Position numbers and translations under genes: made by a program. A DNA stretch of 64,000 nt from Pseudomonas ekonensis (lineage in GTDB: Bacteria > Pseudomonadota > Gammaproteobacteria > Pseudomonadales > Pseudomonadaceae): the NCBI RefSeq assembly GCF_019145435.1, contig NZ_JAHSTS010000001.1, forward strand, positions 1,998,001 through 2,062,000, written 5' to 3'. A model generated the notes under the pieces. It was not told the DNA's origin, made no database searches, and saw only the letters and a list, made by a program, of their open reading frames with translations. Shown in pieces: positions 37,438 to 45,358 of this stretch; position 1 is the stretch's first letter; every line of letters starts with the position of its first letter.

Positions 37438-37545
37438 GCGCGCACGATCCGCCGACCACCGGCGGCGGATCGGCCGGAACGTTGAACCCGCCCGGTACCT
37501 CGAATGTTCAGAGCCCGCATGCAGCGGCTCCCGGCGAGGTGCCCC

Positions 37546-37719
37546 ATGAACCGTCCCACCCCCTCCAGCGACCAGTTCCCCAGCGAAGAGCAGGGAACCT
37601 ACGACCCCGTGCCGACCCACCCTGAGCCCAACAGCCCGGCGCACACCTACCGGCATCCTCAGCGGGAGCCGGCGACGGATGAGACCGAACCGGACAAGCC
37701 TGATCCCCCCGGCGCCTGA
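37546..37719 (+). CDS. Small proline-rich hydrophilic protein, unknown
   Basis: 57 residues beginning MNRPTPSSDQFPSEEQG and ending PDKPDPPGA, rich in Pro, Glu, Asp and Thr and likely disordered. A good ribosome site (GAGGTG) precedes ATG 37546; an upstream in-frame ATG 37504 has none. I do not recognise it. A REP pair starts immediately after its stop. It could be a genuine small stress protein or a chance frame. Confidence 0.55.
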   Translation: MNRPTPSSDQFPSEEQGTYDPVPTHPEPNSPAHTYRHPQREPATDETEPDKPDPPGA

Positions 37720-37724
37720 CCGGC

Positions 37725-37855
37725 CGCCATCGCCAGCAGGCTGGCTCCTGCAGGGTTTGTGGTGCATCTGGATCTTGGGGACACCCGCGATACCTGTGGG
37801 AGCTGCGGTGCGACGATTCGACTTGCCAGCGATGAGGCCGGTGAACCCGGCACAC
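37725..37855. repeat. REP pair downstream of the small protein gene
   Basis: GCCATCGCCAGCAGGCTGGC near 37727 and a diverged inverted partner (GTGGGAGCTGCGG to TTGCCAGCGATGAGGCC) near 37797-37843. The spacer carries TTTGTGGTGCATCTGGATCTT, similar to the spacer in the 110-bp arrays at 41.2 and 48.3 kb. Confidence 0.75.
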
Positions 37856-37865
37856 ATCCCAAGCC

Positions 37866-38942
37866 TTACTTCAGGGCCGCCCCCAACGGCATCCGCGTCA
37901 TGTGCGAGGCCTTCAGCGAGCCGAAATACAGCCAGTCGCCGTACTCCCGCGCCGTGGTGATCGGTGAGTAGTTGCCGGCGCTGGCGTCCTGCAGGTTGGC
38001 GATGACCTTGCCGTCCAGGTCCAGCCCCAGCACGAACGCGCGTTTCTCCAGGGGCTTGGGCAGCACGGTCAGCGCCCGGACGATCACCTTGCGCACGAAC
38101 GGATGCCCGGCGGTGCGGTCCAGCAGCGGGTTGCGCGGCGCGTACAGCGCCACCCAGAAGCGGTCGCGGCCGTTGAAGGCGAGGTTGTCCGGCAACCCCG
38201 GCAGGTTGTCGATGAACAGGTCGTGGGTGCCGGCGTTGGGGCCGGTCAGCCAATAGCGGCTGATGCGGTAGGCGCCGGTTTCGTTGACCAGCACATAGGC
38301 GTCGTCCGGCCCCAGGGTGACGCCGTTGGCGAACTCCAGCCGGTCCAGGAGGACGCTGGTCTTGCCGGTCTGGAAGTCATAGCGCAGCAGGCGCCCGTCG
38401 CCGCCGTGCTCGATGATCGCCTCGCCGTCGTGGCCGTAGCCCCAGCGGCTGGAGGCATCGCTGAAGTAGGCGTAGTGCCCGGACTTGTCGATGGCCACGT
38501 CGTCGGTGAAGCCGAAGGGCAAGCCGTTGGCCTCGGTGGTCAGCGCCACCAGCCGGCCCTGGGCGTCGAGGGACAGCAAGCCCTTGACCGCGTCGGCGAT
38601 CACCAGCAGGCCGTTGGGATGCCGCGCAAGCCCCAAGGGACGGCCACCCGTGTCGGTGAGCACTTTGCGCTGATGGCCGTCGAGGCTGGTGCGGATCACG
38701 CGGCCGTCGTGCAGGCCGGTGATCAGCTTGTCGTCCTCCAGCAGCAGCGCCTCCGGCCCTTCGATGCCGCTCGGGCCGACCTGGCGCAAACCGCGCAGGC
38801 GCTGGTTGTCGGCGTAGGGGCCGTCGGTCATCGACGGTGCCGGCGGCGGTGTCCAGGCCACGGGTTCGACGCGGGTCGGCATCAGCAGCAAGAACGCCAG
38901 CACGAAGAAGACCAGCAGCAGGATCAGATGGCGCAGCTTCAC
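37866..38942 (-). CDS. SMP-30/strictosidine synthase-like six-bladed propeller protein
   Basis: About 358 residues starting at GTG 38942, which overlaps the upstream stop (GTGA). A membrane anchor (residues 5-22, LILLLVFFVLAFLLLMP) precedes a beta-propeller of the SMP-30/gluconolactonase/strictosidine synthase group: GPEALLLEDDKLITGLHDGR, GRPLGLARHPNGLLVIADA, DDVAIDKSGHYAYFSDASS and FANGVTLGPDDAYVLVNET. It would act as a calcium- or metal-dependent lactonase/esterase or as a binding propeller on the periplasmic face. It is coupled to the desaturase-SRPBCC gene. Confidence 0.85.
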   Translation of the reverse strand: MKLRHLILLLVFFVLAFLLLMPTRVEPVAWTPPPAPSMTDGPYADNQRLRGLRQVGPSGIEGPEALLLEDDKLITGLHDGRVIRTSLDGHQRKVLTDTGGRPLGLARHPNGLLVIADAVKGLLSLDAQGRLVALTTEANGLPFGFTDDVAIDKSGHYAYFSDASSRWGYGHDGEAIIEHGGDGRLLRYDFQTGKTSVLLDRLEFANGVTLGPDDAYVLVNETGAYRISRYWLTGPNAGTHDLFIDNLPGLPDNLAFNGRDRFWVALYAPRNPLLDRTAGHPFVRKVIVRALTVLPKPLEKRAFVLGLDLDGKVIANLQDASAGNYSPITTAREYGDWLYFGSLKASHMTRMPLGAALK

Positions 38943-40084
38943 GCGTCGGCTCCTGTGCGGGCCAGGTGCTGTGCGGCGCGGTCGCGCAGGGCCAGCATCG
39001 AGGCGGCGGACTCGCGCTCGATGCGCCGCTTGAGCAGCAAAAGGTTGGCCAGGCGCATGCCCATCCCGTCGAACCGATAGTCCAGCGTACGCACGAACCG
39101 CGTGCGCCCCCCGACGTCCGCACACTCATAAACCAGCGACAACGACAGGCCATGGTCGCCCCGCGCCCGAGCGCACCAGCGCCGTCCCGGCAGATACTCG
39201 TCCACTTCCCAGACCAGATGGCCGTCGCGCCCGCCGGCGCGGATGTCTTCCTCGAACCGTGCGCCGGCGTGCAAGGGGCCGGCGGGGCCGTGAATCTTTA
39301 GGGACGAAGGGTGCCATTGCGGCCAACGGCTGACGTCGGCGGCGTAGGCGAGCACGGCGTAAGGCTCACCGTCGATGTCGATCCGGTGCTGCTGGCGGGT
39401 CATGGGCGTCCTCGGTTCGTTCGTGTGGGCGGGTTCCGGCTCCCAGTACAGGGTGCCGAACAGGTAATCCATCAGTGGCAGGACGATGTTGAAGTTGCGT
39501 TCCTGCATGCGTTCGCGGCGGTGATGCAGCTCATGCAGGCGGTGCATCTGGCGGATCCACGGCAGGCGGGCCAAGGGGTGGCGCGGCGGCAGGTGCTCGC
39601 AGGCATGGAACACCTCGTAGGTCAGGTAGCCCAGCACCATGCAGCCGCCGAACAGCCCGGCCACGTTGGCGTTGACCTGCGCGAACAGCCACCACAGCGG
39701 CAGGGCCACCAGCAGCGTGTGCACCACGATCAGCCAGGCCGGAAACAGGATCACCCGCCAGTCGCGGGCGCTGTCCCAGGTCATGTGGCCGGGGGTGAAG
39801 AAACTGTGGTGGTCGCCGGCGTGGCGGGCGTAGAACATTTTCGCGAAGCTTTTCTTGTGGTGCCCCAGGTGCCGGTGCACCACGTACACGCCGAAGTTGA
39901 AGAACAGCAGGGTCATTGGCACCGTCAGCCATTCCAGGGGCTGCACCTGCCGCACGCCGCTCCAGAACGCGCCGATGGCCAGCACGCCGAACAGCAGCAC
40001 GAACGCGCCGTGCAGCCACGGGTTGTACAGCGGATGGATCGCCGCCCGGTAGCGGCTGCGGAATGCTTCGGTGGTTTGCCTCAC
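38939..40084 (-). CDS. Sterol desaturase/fatty acid hydroxylase fused to an SRPBCC domain
   Basis: About 381 residues from GTG 40084, which has AGGTGA upstream; GTG 40165 would add 27 residues with no ribosome site. The N-terminal half is a membrane di-iron hydroxylase with histidine clusters HRHLGHHKK, HAGDHHSFFTPGH, HACEH and HELHHRRERM. The C-terminal half (from MTRQQHRIDIDG, residue ~230) is a START/SRPBCC lipid-binding fold with WPQWHPSSLKI and FEEDIRAGGRDGH. The fusion suggests direct handover of a hydrophobic substrate. It overlaps the propeller gene and is divergent from nothing nearby. Confidence 0.8.
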   Translation of the reverse strand: MRQTTEAFRSRYRAAIHPLYNPWLHGAFVLLFGVLAIGAFWSGVRQVQPLEWLTVPMTLLFFNFGVYVVHRHLGHHKKSFAKMFYARHAGDHHSFFTPGHMTWDSARDWRVILFPAWLIVVHTLLVALPLWWLFAQVNANVAGLFGGCMVLGYLTYEVFHACEHLPPRHPLARLPWIRQMHRLHELHHRRERMQERNFNIVLPLMDYLFGTLYWEPEPAHTNEPRTPMTRQQHRIDIDGEPYAVLAYAADVSRWPQWHPSSLKIHGPAGPLHAGARFEEDIRAGGRDGHLVWEVDEYLPGRRWCARARGDHGLSLSLVYECADVGGRTRFVRTLDYRFDGMGMRLANLLLLKRRIERESAASMLALRDRAAQHLARTGADA

Positions 40085-40199
40085 TGCGGTCACCTGCGGA
40101 TATTGTTGTTGTATCCGGCAGATTAGCTGATCCCTGAGCCTGCGCAGGCTCGGGGCCGAGGTCACAAGTGACAGGCTCCGGTACGCAGCGCCTTGGGCC

Positions 40200-41063
40200 T
40201 CAACTCAGCGGGTTCCAGCGCTGCGACCAGTCGTCGTCGGTCTTGATCACGGCGCGCAGCAGGTCGAAGGCGTGCTGCAAGGTGGCCGAGTCGCGGTCGC
40301 GGGAGTAGACGAGGTAGGTCGGATAGCCGAATTCCGGGGCCTTGGTCACGGCCTCCAGCGCGCCGCTTTCCAGGTAGGTGCGCACCACCCGCGTGCGGAA
40401 GTAACCGCTGCCGCCGTTCTCCAGGATGTACTGCAACGCCAGCGGGCCGAGGTTGAAGCTCAGGGCGGCCTTGGCCTTTTCCGGCAGGGCGGCGTCGTGC
40501 TGGCGGCGGAAATCCGGGCCCCAGTCGATGTACACGTAAGGGGCGGGGCGGTCGGGGGTGTGTACCAGGATGAGCTTTTCTTCCAGCACTTGCTCGACCT
40601 GCAGGCCCGGCCAGTATTCCGGCTGGTAGACGAGCGCGGCGTCGAGCACGCCGAGTTCGAGCTGGCGCAGCAGGTTTTCGCCGTCGCGGATCTCCATGCG
40701 CAGGGCATGGCTTTGGATGTGCTCGCGCAGTTCGGCGGCCCAGCTGAGCATCAGCGGGTTGCACAGGCTGACCTCGCCGCCGATGTGCAGCACGTTGTCG
40801 TAGCCTTCGGGCAGCGGCAGGTCGCGGCGGGCGGCCTCCCAGGTCTGCACCAGTTGGTTGGCGTACACCACGAACGCCTCGCCGTTGGGCGTCAGGCGCG
40901 CGCCGGCGCGGTTGCGCACGAACAGGGTGCTGCCCAACTGGCTTTCGAGCTTCTGCACGCGGGCGGTGATGGCCGTCTGCGTGACGAACAGCTTCTCCGC
41001 CGCCGCGGCGAGGCTGCCGTGGCGGACGATTTCCAGGAAGGTACGGGCGAGGTCGATGTCCAT
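40200..41063 (-). CDS. LysR-family transcriptional regulator
   Basis: 287 residues. The N-terminal helix-turn-helix is typical: LARTFLEIVRHGSLAAAAEKL, VTQTAITARVQKLESQLG, LFVRNRAGARLTPNGEAF. The C-terminal periplasmic-binding-type effector domain follows (residues 90-285). It ends 115 bp upstream of the desaturase start on the same strand, so it may control that pair or distant genes. The 110-bp REP array begins just beyond its 5' end. Effector unknown. Confidence 0.92.
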   Translation of the reverse strand: MDIDLARTFLEIVRHGSLAAAAEKLFVTQTAITARVQKLESQLGSTLFVRNRAGARLTPNGEAFVVYANQLVQTWEAARRDLPLPEGYDNVLHIGGEVSLCNPLMLSWAAELREHIQSHALRMEIRDGENLLRQLELGVLDAALVYQPEYWPGLQVEQVLEEKLILVHTPDRPAPYVYIDWGPDFRRQHDAALPEKAKAALSFNLGPLALQYILENGGSGYFRTRVVRTYLESGALEAVTKAPEFGYPTYLVYSRDRDSATLQHAFDLLRAVIKTDDDWSQRWNPLS

Positions 41064-41106
41064 GGGCGGGCCGGCGTCTGAGGTGCCGGCATGATAAGCC
41101 GCAGTA

Positions 41107-41790
41107 CTTGTGGGGGCCAGCTTGCTGGCGATGGGGGTGGGGCAGTCACCACAGGTTTTGTGGTGTGCCTGGATCTTGCGGACACACGGAGTCCCCTGTA
41201 GGAGCCAGCCTGCTGGCGATTGGCGGCAGTGCCGGCCTCATCGCTGGCAAGCCAGCTCCCACAGGTTTTGTGGTGTGTCTGGATCTTGCGGACACCCGGA
41301 GCCCTCTGTAGGAGCCAGCCTGCTGGCGATTGGCGGCAGTGCCGGCCTCATCGCTTGCAGGCAAGCTCCTACAGGTTTTGTGGTGTGCCTGGATCTTGCG
41401 GACACCCGGAGTCCCCTGTAGGAGCCAGCCTGCTGGCGATTGGCGGCAGTGCCGGCCTCATCGCTTGCAGGCAAGCTCCTACAGGTTTTGTGGTGTGCCT
41501 GGATCTTGCGGACACCCGGAGTCTCCTGTAGGAGCCAGCCTGCTGGCGATTGGCGGCAGTGCCGGCCTCATCGCTTGCAGGCAAGCTCCTACAGGTTTTG
41601 TGGTGTGCCTGGATCTTGCGGACACCCGGAGTCCCCTGTAGGAGCCAGCCTGCTGGCGATTGGCGGCAGTGCCGGCCTCATCGCTTGCAGGCAAGCTCCT
41701 ACAGGTTTTGTGGTGTGTCTGGATCTTGCGGACACCCGCGATACCTGTGGGAGCTGCGGTGCGACGGCTCGACCTGCCAGCGATGGGGCC
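41107..41790. repeat. 110-bp REP-based tandem array, five full units plus ends
   Basis: Units beginning CTGTAGGAGCCAGCC start at 41196, 41306, 41416, 41526 and 41636 (period exactly 110), preceded by a partial diverged unit from 41107 and followed by a variant ending about 41790. Each has GCCAGC-CT-GCTGGC, an inverted GCTTGC-AG-GCAAGC partner (GCTGGC-AA-GCCAGC in the first), and the spacer GGTTTTGTGGTGTG. The same 110-bp unit recurs at 48.3-48.65 kb. It occupies the region between the divergently arranged LysR gene and the 3' end of hypX. Confidence 0.95.
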
Positions 41791-41797
41791 CGTGCGG

Positions 41798-43516
41798 TCA
41801 GCCGGCCAGTTCGGCCTCGCGTACCCGCGCCCAGTCCTCCACCAGCCGGGCCGGGGTGCAGCAGGTCTTGCGCTTGAGCACGAAGTTGCGGCATTTCTCG
41901 GCGAACTGGTTGCGGTTGTACAGCATGTCCTCCTGCATCTCTTGCAGCTCGGCCTCGCGGCAGCGGCGGATCAGTTCATGGTCGGTGCGCAGTTTGCGCT
42001 CGCGCACAGCCGCATAGGTCGGGTCGGTCAGTGCGCCGTGGGCCCGTTGCAGCAGCCACAGGCCGAACTCGTCCGGGCAGCGCGGGCCGATCTCCTGCAC
42101 CATGCCCAGTTGCCGGGCCTGGAAGGCGCTGACCGGCAGGCAGGCCTGGGTCAGTTGCTCGGCCATGGCCGGGCCGACGGCGCGGGGCAGGCTGTAGGTC
42201 CAGTACTCCGAGCCGTACAGGCCCATGCTTTTGTAGTGCGGGTTGAGCACGATGTCGGCGCGGGCGAACACGATGTCGGCGGCCAGCGCGAGCATCACGC
42301 CGCCGGCGCCGGCATTGCCGGTCACGCCGCTGACCACCAGTTGCCGCGCATCGAGCAGTTCGGCGCAGACGTCGTCGATGGCCTGGATGTTCGCCCAGGC
42401 TTCGGCCCCCGGATCCTGCGCCGCCTGGATCACGTTCAGGTGCACGCCGTTGGAGAAACTGCCGCGACCGCCCTTGATCAGCAGCACCTGGGTGTCGCGG
42501 GACTTGGCCCAGCGCAGCGCCCGGACCATGCGCCCACACTGTTCGGTGCTCATGGCGCCGTTGTAGAACTCGAACGTCAGTTCACCGACCTTGCCGGACT
42601 CGCGGTAGCGGATCGGCTGGTAGGCCTCGTCGCTGAACGGCGCGTCGGCGATCGACCAGTCGAGCACCGGCACCTTCGCCAGTTGCCCGGCCAGCACATG
42701 CCGGGCCGGCCGCTTGAAGGTTTCCTCGCCCGGTTGCGGCTTGAGCCGCAGCGAGCCGATCCACAGGCTCTGGTCGCCGGTGGCCACCAACACGGCGTCG
42801 TCATGCACCGCGAGGATTTCGCCGGGGCGGCCGGTGCGGCTGTCCAGGTGGGCGTCGTACACGTAGTACTGCCCGCCGGCCAGGCTGGCCAGCACGCCGG
42901 GCTGACCGTCGGCGGCATCGATGCAACGCTTGATGAACCGCGCGCAGTCGTGCCAGCTGAACGTGCGGTCGTCTTGTTTCATGTTCGGTTGCAGGCTGCC
43001 GCGCACCTTGGGGTCGTTGTAGTCCAGCGGCACCGGTTCGAACCCGGCGATGAACTTCTCCACCACCTCGCGGATGCAGCGGATCGCCGCATCGCTGACC
43101 CGGCCGTTGTACAGCTCGGACTTGCGCAGGCCCGCCGGCAGGTTGAATTCGCAGGTGGCCCAGACGGGACCGGCGTCCATTTCCTCCACCGCTTGCAGGG
43201 CGGTGACGCCCCAGGTCGGCAGCTCATGGGTGATGGCCCAGTCCAGGGCGCTGGCGCCGCGGTCGCCGACGATGCCGGGGTGGATGATCACCACGGGGCG
43301 TTGCGCATCGCTCCACAGCGACTGTGGCACGCGGTCTTTCAGGAACGGGCAGATCACCAGGTCCGCGCCGCTGTTTTCGATCTGTTCGCACACGGACGCT
43401 TCGTCGGTGAACAGCACCACGCTCGGCGAATGGCCGGCCTGGCGCAGTTCCAGCCAGGCCCGTTGGGTCAGGCCGTTGAACGCCGACGACAGCAGAATGA
43501 TGTTGAGTGATCGCAT
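41798..43516 (-). CDS. hypX: HypX/HoxX-like protein: formyltransferase fused to enoyl-CoA hydratase fold
   Basis: 572 residues. The N-terminal half resembles formyl-THF-dependent transferases: ADLVICPFLKDRVP, VVIIHPGIVGDRGASALDWA and GVTALQAVEEMDAGPVWAT. The C-terminal half is a crotonase fold with oxyanion-type segments FSNGVHLNVIQ and GVTGNAGAGGVMLALAADIV, then the HypX hallmark YKSMGLYGSEYWTYSLPRAVG. In hydrogenase bacteria HypX makes CO for the NiFe active site from formyl-THF via formyl-CoA. No hydrogenase or other hyp gene is in the window, so the role here may differ. Start 43516 follows AAGGAAGAG. Divergent from the ECF sigma factor gene. Confidence 0.88.
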   Translation of the reverse strand: MRSLNIILLSSAFNGLTQRAWLELRQAGHSPSVVLFTDEASVCEQIENSGADLVICPFLKDRVPQSLWSDAQRPVVIIHPGIVGDRGASALDWAITHELPTWGVTALQAVEEMDAGPVWATCEFNLPAGLRKSELYNGRVSDAAIRCIREVVEKFIAGFEPVPLDYNDPKVRGSLQPNMKQDDRTFSWHDCARFIKRCIDAADGQPGVLASLAGGQYYVYDAHLDSRTGRPGEILAVHDDAVLVATGDQSLWIGSLRLKPQPGEETFKRPARHVLAGQLAKVPVLDWSIADAPFSDEAYQPIRYRESGKVGELTFEFYNGAMSTEQCGRMVRALRWAKSRDTQVLLIKGGRGSFSNGVHLNVIQAAQDPGAEAWANIQAIDDVCAELLDARQLVVSGVTGNAGAGGVMLALAADIVFARADIVLNPHYKSMGLYGSEYWTYSLPRAVGPAMAEQLTQACLPVSAFQARQLGMVQEIGPRCPDEFGLWLLQRAHGALTDPTYAAVRERKLRTDHELIRRCREAELQEMQEDMLYNRNQFAEKCRNFVLKRKTCCTPARLVEDWARVREAELAG

Positions 43517-43814
43517 GGTTGCTCTTCCTTGAATGGGTCGGCCGCGGGCTCCCGATGAGCCGTCCGTGGCTGTCGATGGAGGCGCAAGGTTAGAGATTGG
43601 CGCGGCGGGCACCAGTGACTGAAGTCAACGTTCTGTGAGGGGAGATTTCCGTGGCGACGAACTGCCTTATTCTCAATGGTTTTAGGATGCTGATTTTTTA
43701 TTACTTCAAATGTCTCAGGCGCTATTGCACAGTCGCTCCCCTGATCACCGCCGGACGATGCCGGCAGAACCAAGGATTTTCGCAGCGGGTGGAGCCCGTT
43801 TCAGGGAGCAAGGC
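43517..43814. other. Divergent intergenic region hypX / ECF sigma factor
   Basis: 298 bp without a gene, noticeably A/T-rich around 43650-43715. The segment TTATTCTCAATGG (43670-43682) contains, on the minus strand, TGAGAAT, which resembles one half of a Fur box, but no full symmetric Fur site is visible. No hairpin or REP element stands out. It must carry the promoters of both hypX and the sigma factor gene. Confidence 0.5.
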
Positions 43815-44324
43815 ATGGGTGGCAGTCTCAACCCGCATCACCAGGCCGTGGGCCGGATGTTCCAACAGGATTACCGCTGGCTGTGCACGGCGGTGGGCCG
43901 CACCCTCGGTTGCCCGCACAGTGCGCAGGACATCGCGTCGGAAACCTTCCTGCGGGTGCTGGCGCTGCCCGACCCGCTGGCCATCCGCGAGCCCCGCGCA
44001 CTGCTGACCACCATCGCCAGGCGCCTGGTGTACGAAGGCTGGCGCCGGCAGGATCTGGAGCGCGCCTACCTGCAAAGCCTGGCGCAGGCGCCGGAGCCGG
44101 TGCACCCGTCGCCGGAGGAGCGGGCGCTGGTGATCGAGGCGCTGCTGGCGGTGGACCGTTTGCTCAACGGCCTCTCCGCCAAGGCCAAGGCGGCGTTTCT
44201 CTACCATCAGCTCGACGGCCTGACCTACAGCCAGATCGGCGAACGGCTGGGCGTGTCCACCAGCCGCGTGCAGCAGTACATGGTCGAGGCGTTCAAGCGC
44301 TGCTATCAGGCGATGCAGGCATGA
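43815..44324 (+). CDS. ECF sigma factor, FecI-like
   Basis: 169 residues. Region 2 is FQQDYRWLCTAVGRTLGC and HSAQDIASETFLRVLAL; region 4 is LSAKAKAAFLYHQLDGLTY and SQIGERLGVSTSRVQQYM, with the C-terminal pattern of iron-starvation sigma factors. ATG 43815 follows GGGAGCAAGG; an upstream frame extends to 43710 but lacks a ribosome site. It overlaps the FecR gene by 4 bp. It probably transcribes the TonB receptor genes and the Yej-like importer through the shared promoter motif described at 45.3, 48.7 and 51.45 kb. Confidence 0.92.
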   Translation: MGGSLNPHHQAVGRMFQQDYRWLCTAVGRTLGCPHSAQDIASETFLRVLALPDPLAIREPRALLTTIARRLVYEGWRRQDLERAYLQSLAQAPEPVHPSPEERALVIEALLAVDRLLNGLSAKAKAAFLYHQLDGLTYSQIGERLGVSTSRVQQYMVEAFKRCYQAMQA

Positions 44325-45268
44325 GGCCGGACGAAACCCTGATCGATGAGGCCGCGCAGTGGATGGCGCTGCTGCAATCGGGCGACGTGAGCCTGCAAGA
44401 GCGCACCGCCTTCGAGGCCTGGCGTGCGGCCGATCCCCGGCACGGGCAGATCATCGAACAAATGGGCGGCGGCCTGAACCTGCTGCGCAACCCCAACCTG
44501 CGCGGCATGCCCCGCGACAGCCTGCTGCACAGCCTCAACGCGCCCTCCAGCCGCCGACGGTTCGTCAGCGGCAGCCTGAGCCTGCTGGGTGTTGCGCTGC
44601 TGGCCGGGCTACTGGGCCGGCGCTACGGCTGGCTGCCCGAGGCCGGGGAGCTGGCCACCGGCACCGGCGAGCGGCGCGGGTTCACCCTCGCCGACGGCAG
44701 CGCACTGACCCTCAATGCCCGCAGCCGCGCGGTACCGCGGTTCGACACCGCCGAGCGCCTGCTGGTCCTGCGCAGCGGTGAGCTGCTGGTGGATGTGGCC
44801 GCCCGCCAGCCCCGGCCCTTTGTGGTCGAGACCGAACATGGCCGCCTGCGCGCCCTGGGGACGACGTTCATGGTGCAGCGCACCGATGAGGCGACGCGCC
44901 TGGTGATGCTGCATTCCCAGGTCGAAGTGGTCACCGCCGGCGGCGTCCGGCAGGTGGTGGAGGCGGGCGAGAGCCTGCTGTTCAACGACCGGGAAATCCT
45001 CGCCCTGGAACGCAGCAAGGGTTGCGAAACCGCCTGGCTGCAAGGCCGGCTGGAAGTGCGCGACCGACCGTTGAGCGAGGTCATCGACAGCCTGCGCCGC
45101 TACCGGCGCGGCGTCCTGAGCCTGAGCCCGGACGTGGCCGGGTTGCGCCTCAGCGGCCTGTATCCGCTGGACGACAGCGAGCGCACCCTGCAATTGCTCG
45201 AACGTTCCCTGCCGATCCGCGTGACCTGGCACAACCCGTATTGGGTCAGCATCGACGCGCGGTTATAG
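44321..45268 (+). CDS. FecR-type transmembrane sigma regulator
   Basis: 315 residues. The N-terminal cytoplasmic anti-sigma part (DUF4880-like) is DEAAQWMALLQSGDVSLQER and FEAWRAADPRHGQIIEQM; one membrane helix (residues ~86-103, SLLGVALLAGLLG) is followed by the periplasmic FecR domain (GERRGFTLADGSALTLNARS, VVETEHGRLRALGTTFMV). The C-terminal segment contacts the receptor's signalling domain (LEVRDRPLSEVIDSLRRYR). It receives the ligand-occupied signal from the STN domain of the downstream TonB receptor and controls the overlapping sigma factor gene product. Confidence 0.93.
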   Translation: MRPDETLIDEAAQWMALLQSGDVSLQERTAFEAWRAADPRHGQIIEQMGGGLNLLRNPNLRGMPRDSLLHSLNAPSSRRRFVSGSLSLLGVALLAGLLGRRYGWLPEAGELATGTGERRGFTLADGSALTLNARSRAVPRFDTAERLLVLRSGELLVDVAARQPRPFVVETEHGRLRALGTTFMVQRTDEATRLVMLHSQVEVVTAGGVRQVVEAGESLLFNDREILALERSKGCETAWLQGRLEVRDRPLSEVIDSLRRYRRGVLSLSPDVAGLRLSGLYPLDDSERTLQLLERSLPIRVTWHNPYWVSIDARL

Positions 45269-45282
45269 CGCCATAACTTCCC

Positions 45283-45350
45283 GGTCTACCCAGCCCCTAT
45301 AAAAACCGCCGGCCCGCTGCTCATTCCCTGCAGATGCCTTCAACAGGGAA
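45283..45350 (+). promoter_or_regulatory. Shared promoter element (copy 1) and SD-masking inverted repeat, before receptor 1
   Basis: GGTCTA (45283), 6 nt, CCCTATAAAA (45295-45304), then CAT at 45322, which is 24 nt after the first T of TATAAAA. TTCCCTG (45324-45330) and CAGGGAA (45344-45350) form a perfect 7-bp inverted repeat whose right arm contains the ribosome site for ATG 45359. The same arrangement occurs upstream of receptor 2 and the Yej-like importer. CCCTATAAAA and CAT, 17 nt apart, are candidate -35 and -10 elements for the local ECF sigma factor. Confidence 0.65.
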
Positions 45351-45358
45351 GCCCTTCG

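Noticed and set aside
41107..41790. Regularly spaced repeats resembling a CRISPR array
   Set aside because: The 110-bp period, identical 'spacers' and internal REP hairpins rule out CRISPR; no cas genes are present.
41110..41877. Several overlapping ~100-codon frames with near-identical products in the repeat region
   Set aside because: They read straight through the 110-bp REP units, so the repeated peptide is a by-product of the tandem repeats, not a protein family.
43670..43682. Possible Fur box before the ECF sigma factor gene
   Set aside because: Only one TGAGAAT-like half-site is present; the second half does not match, so I do not call it.
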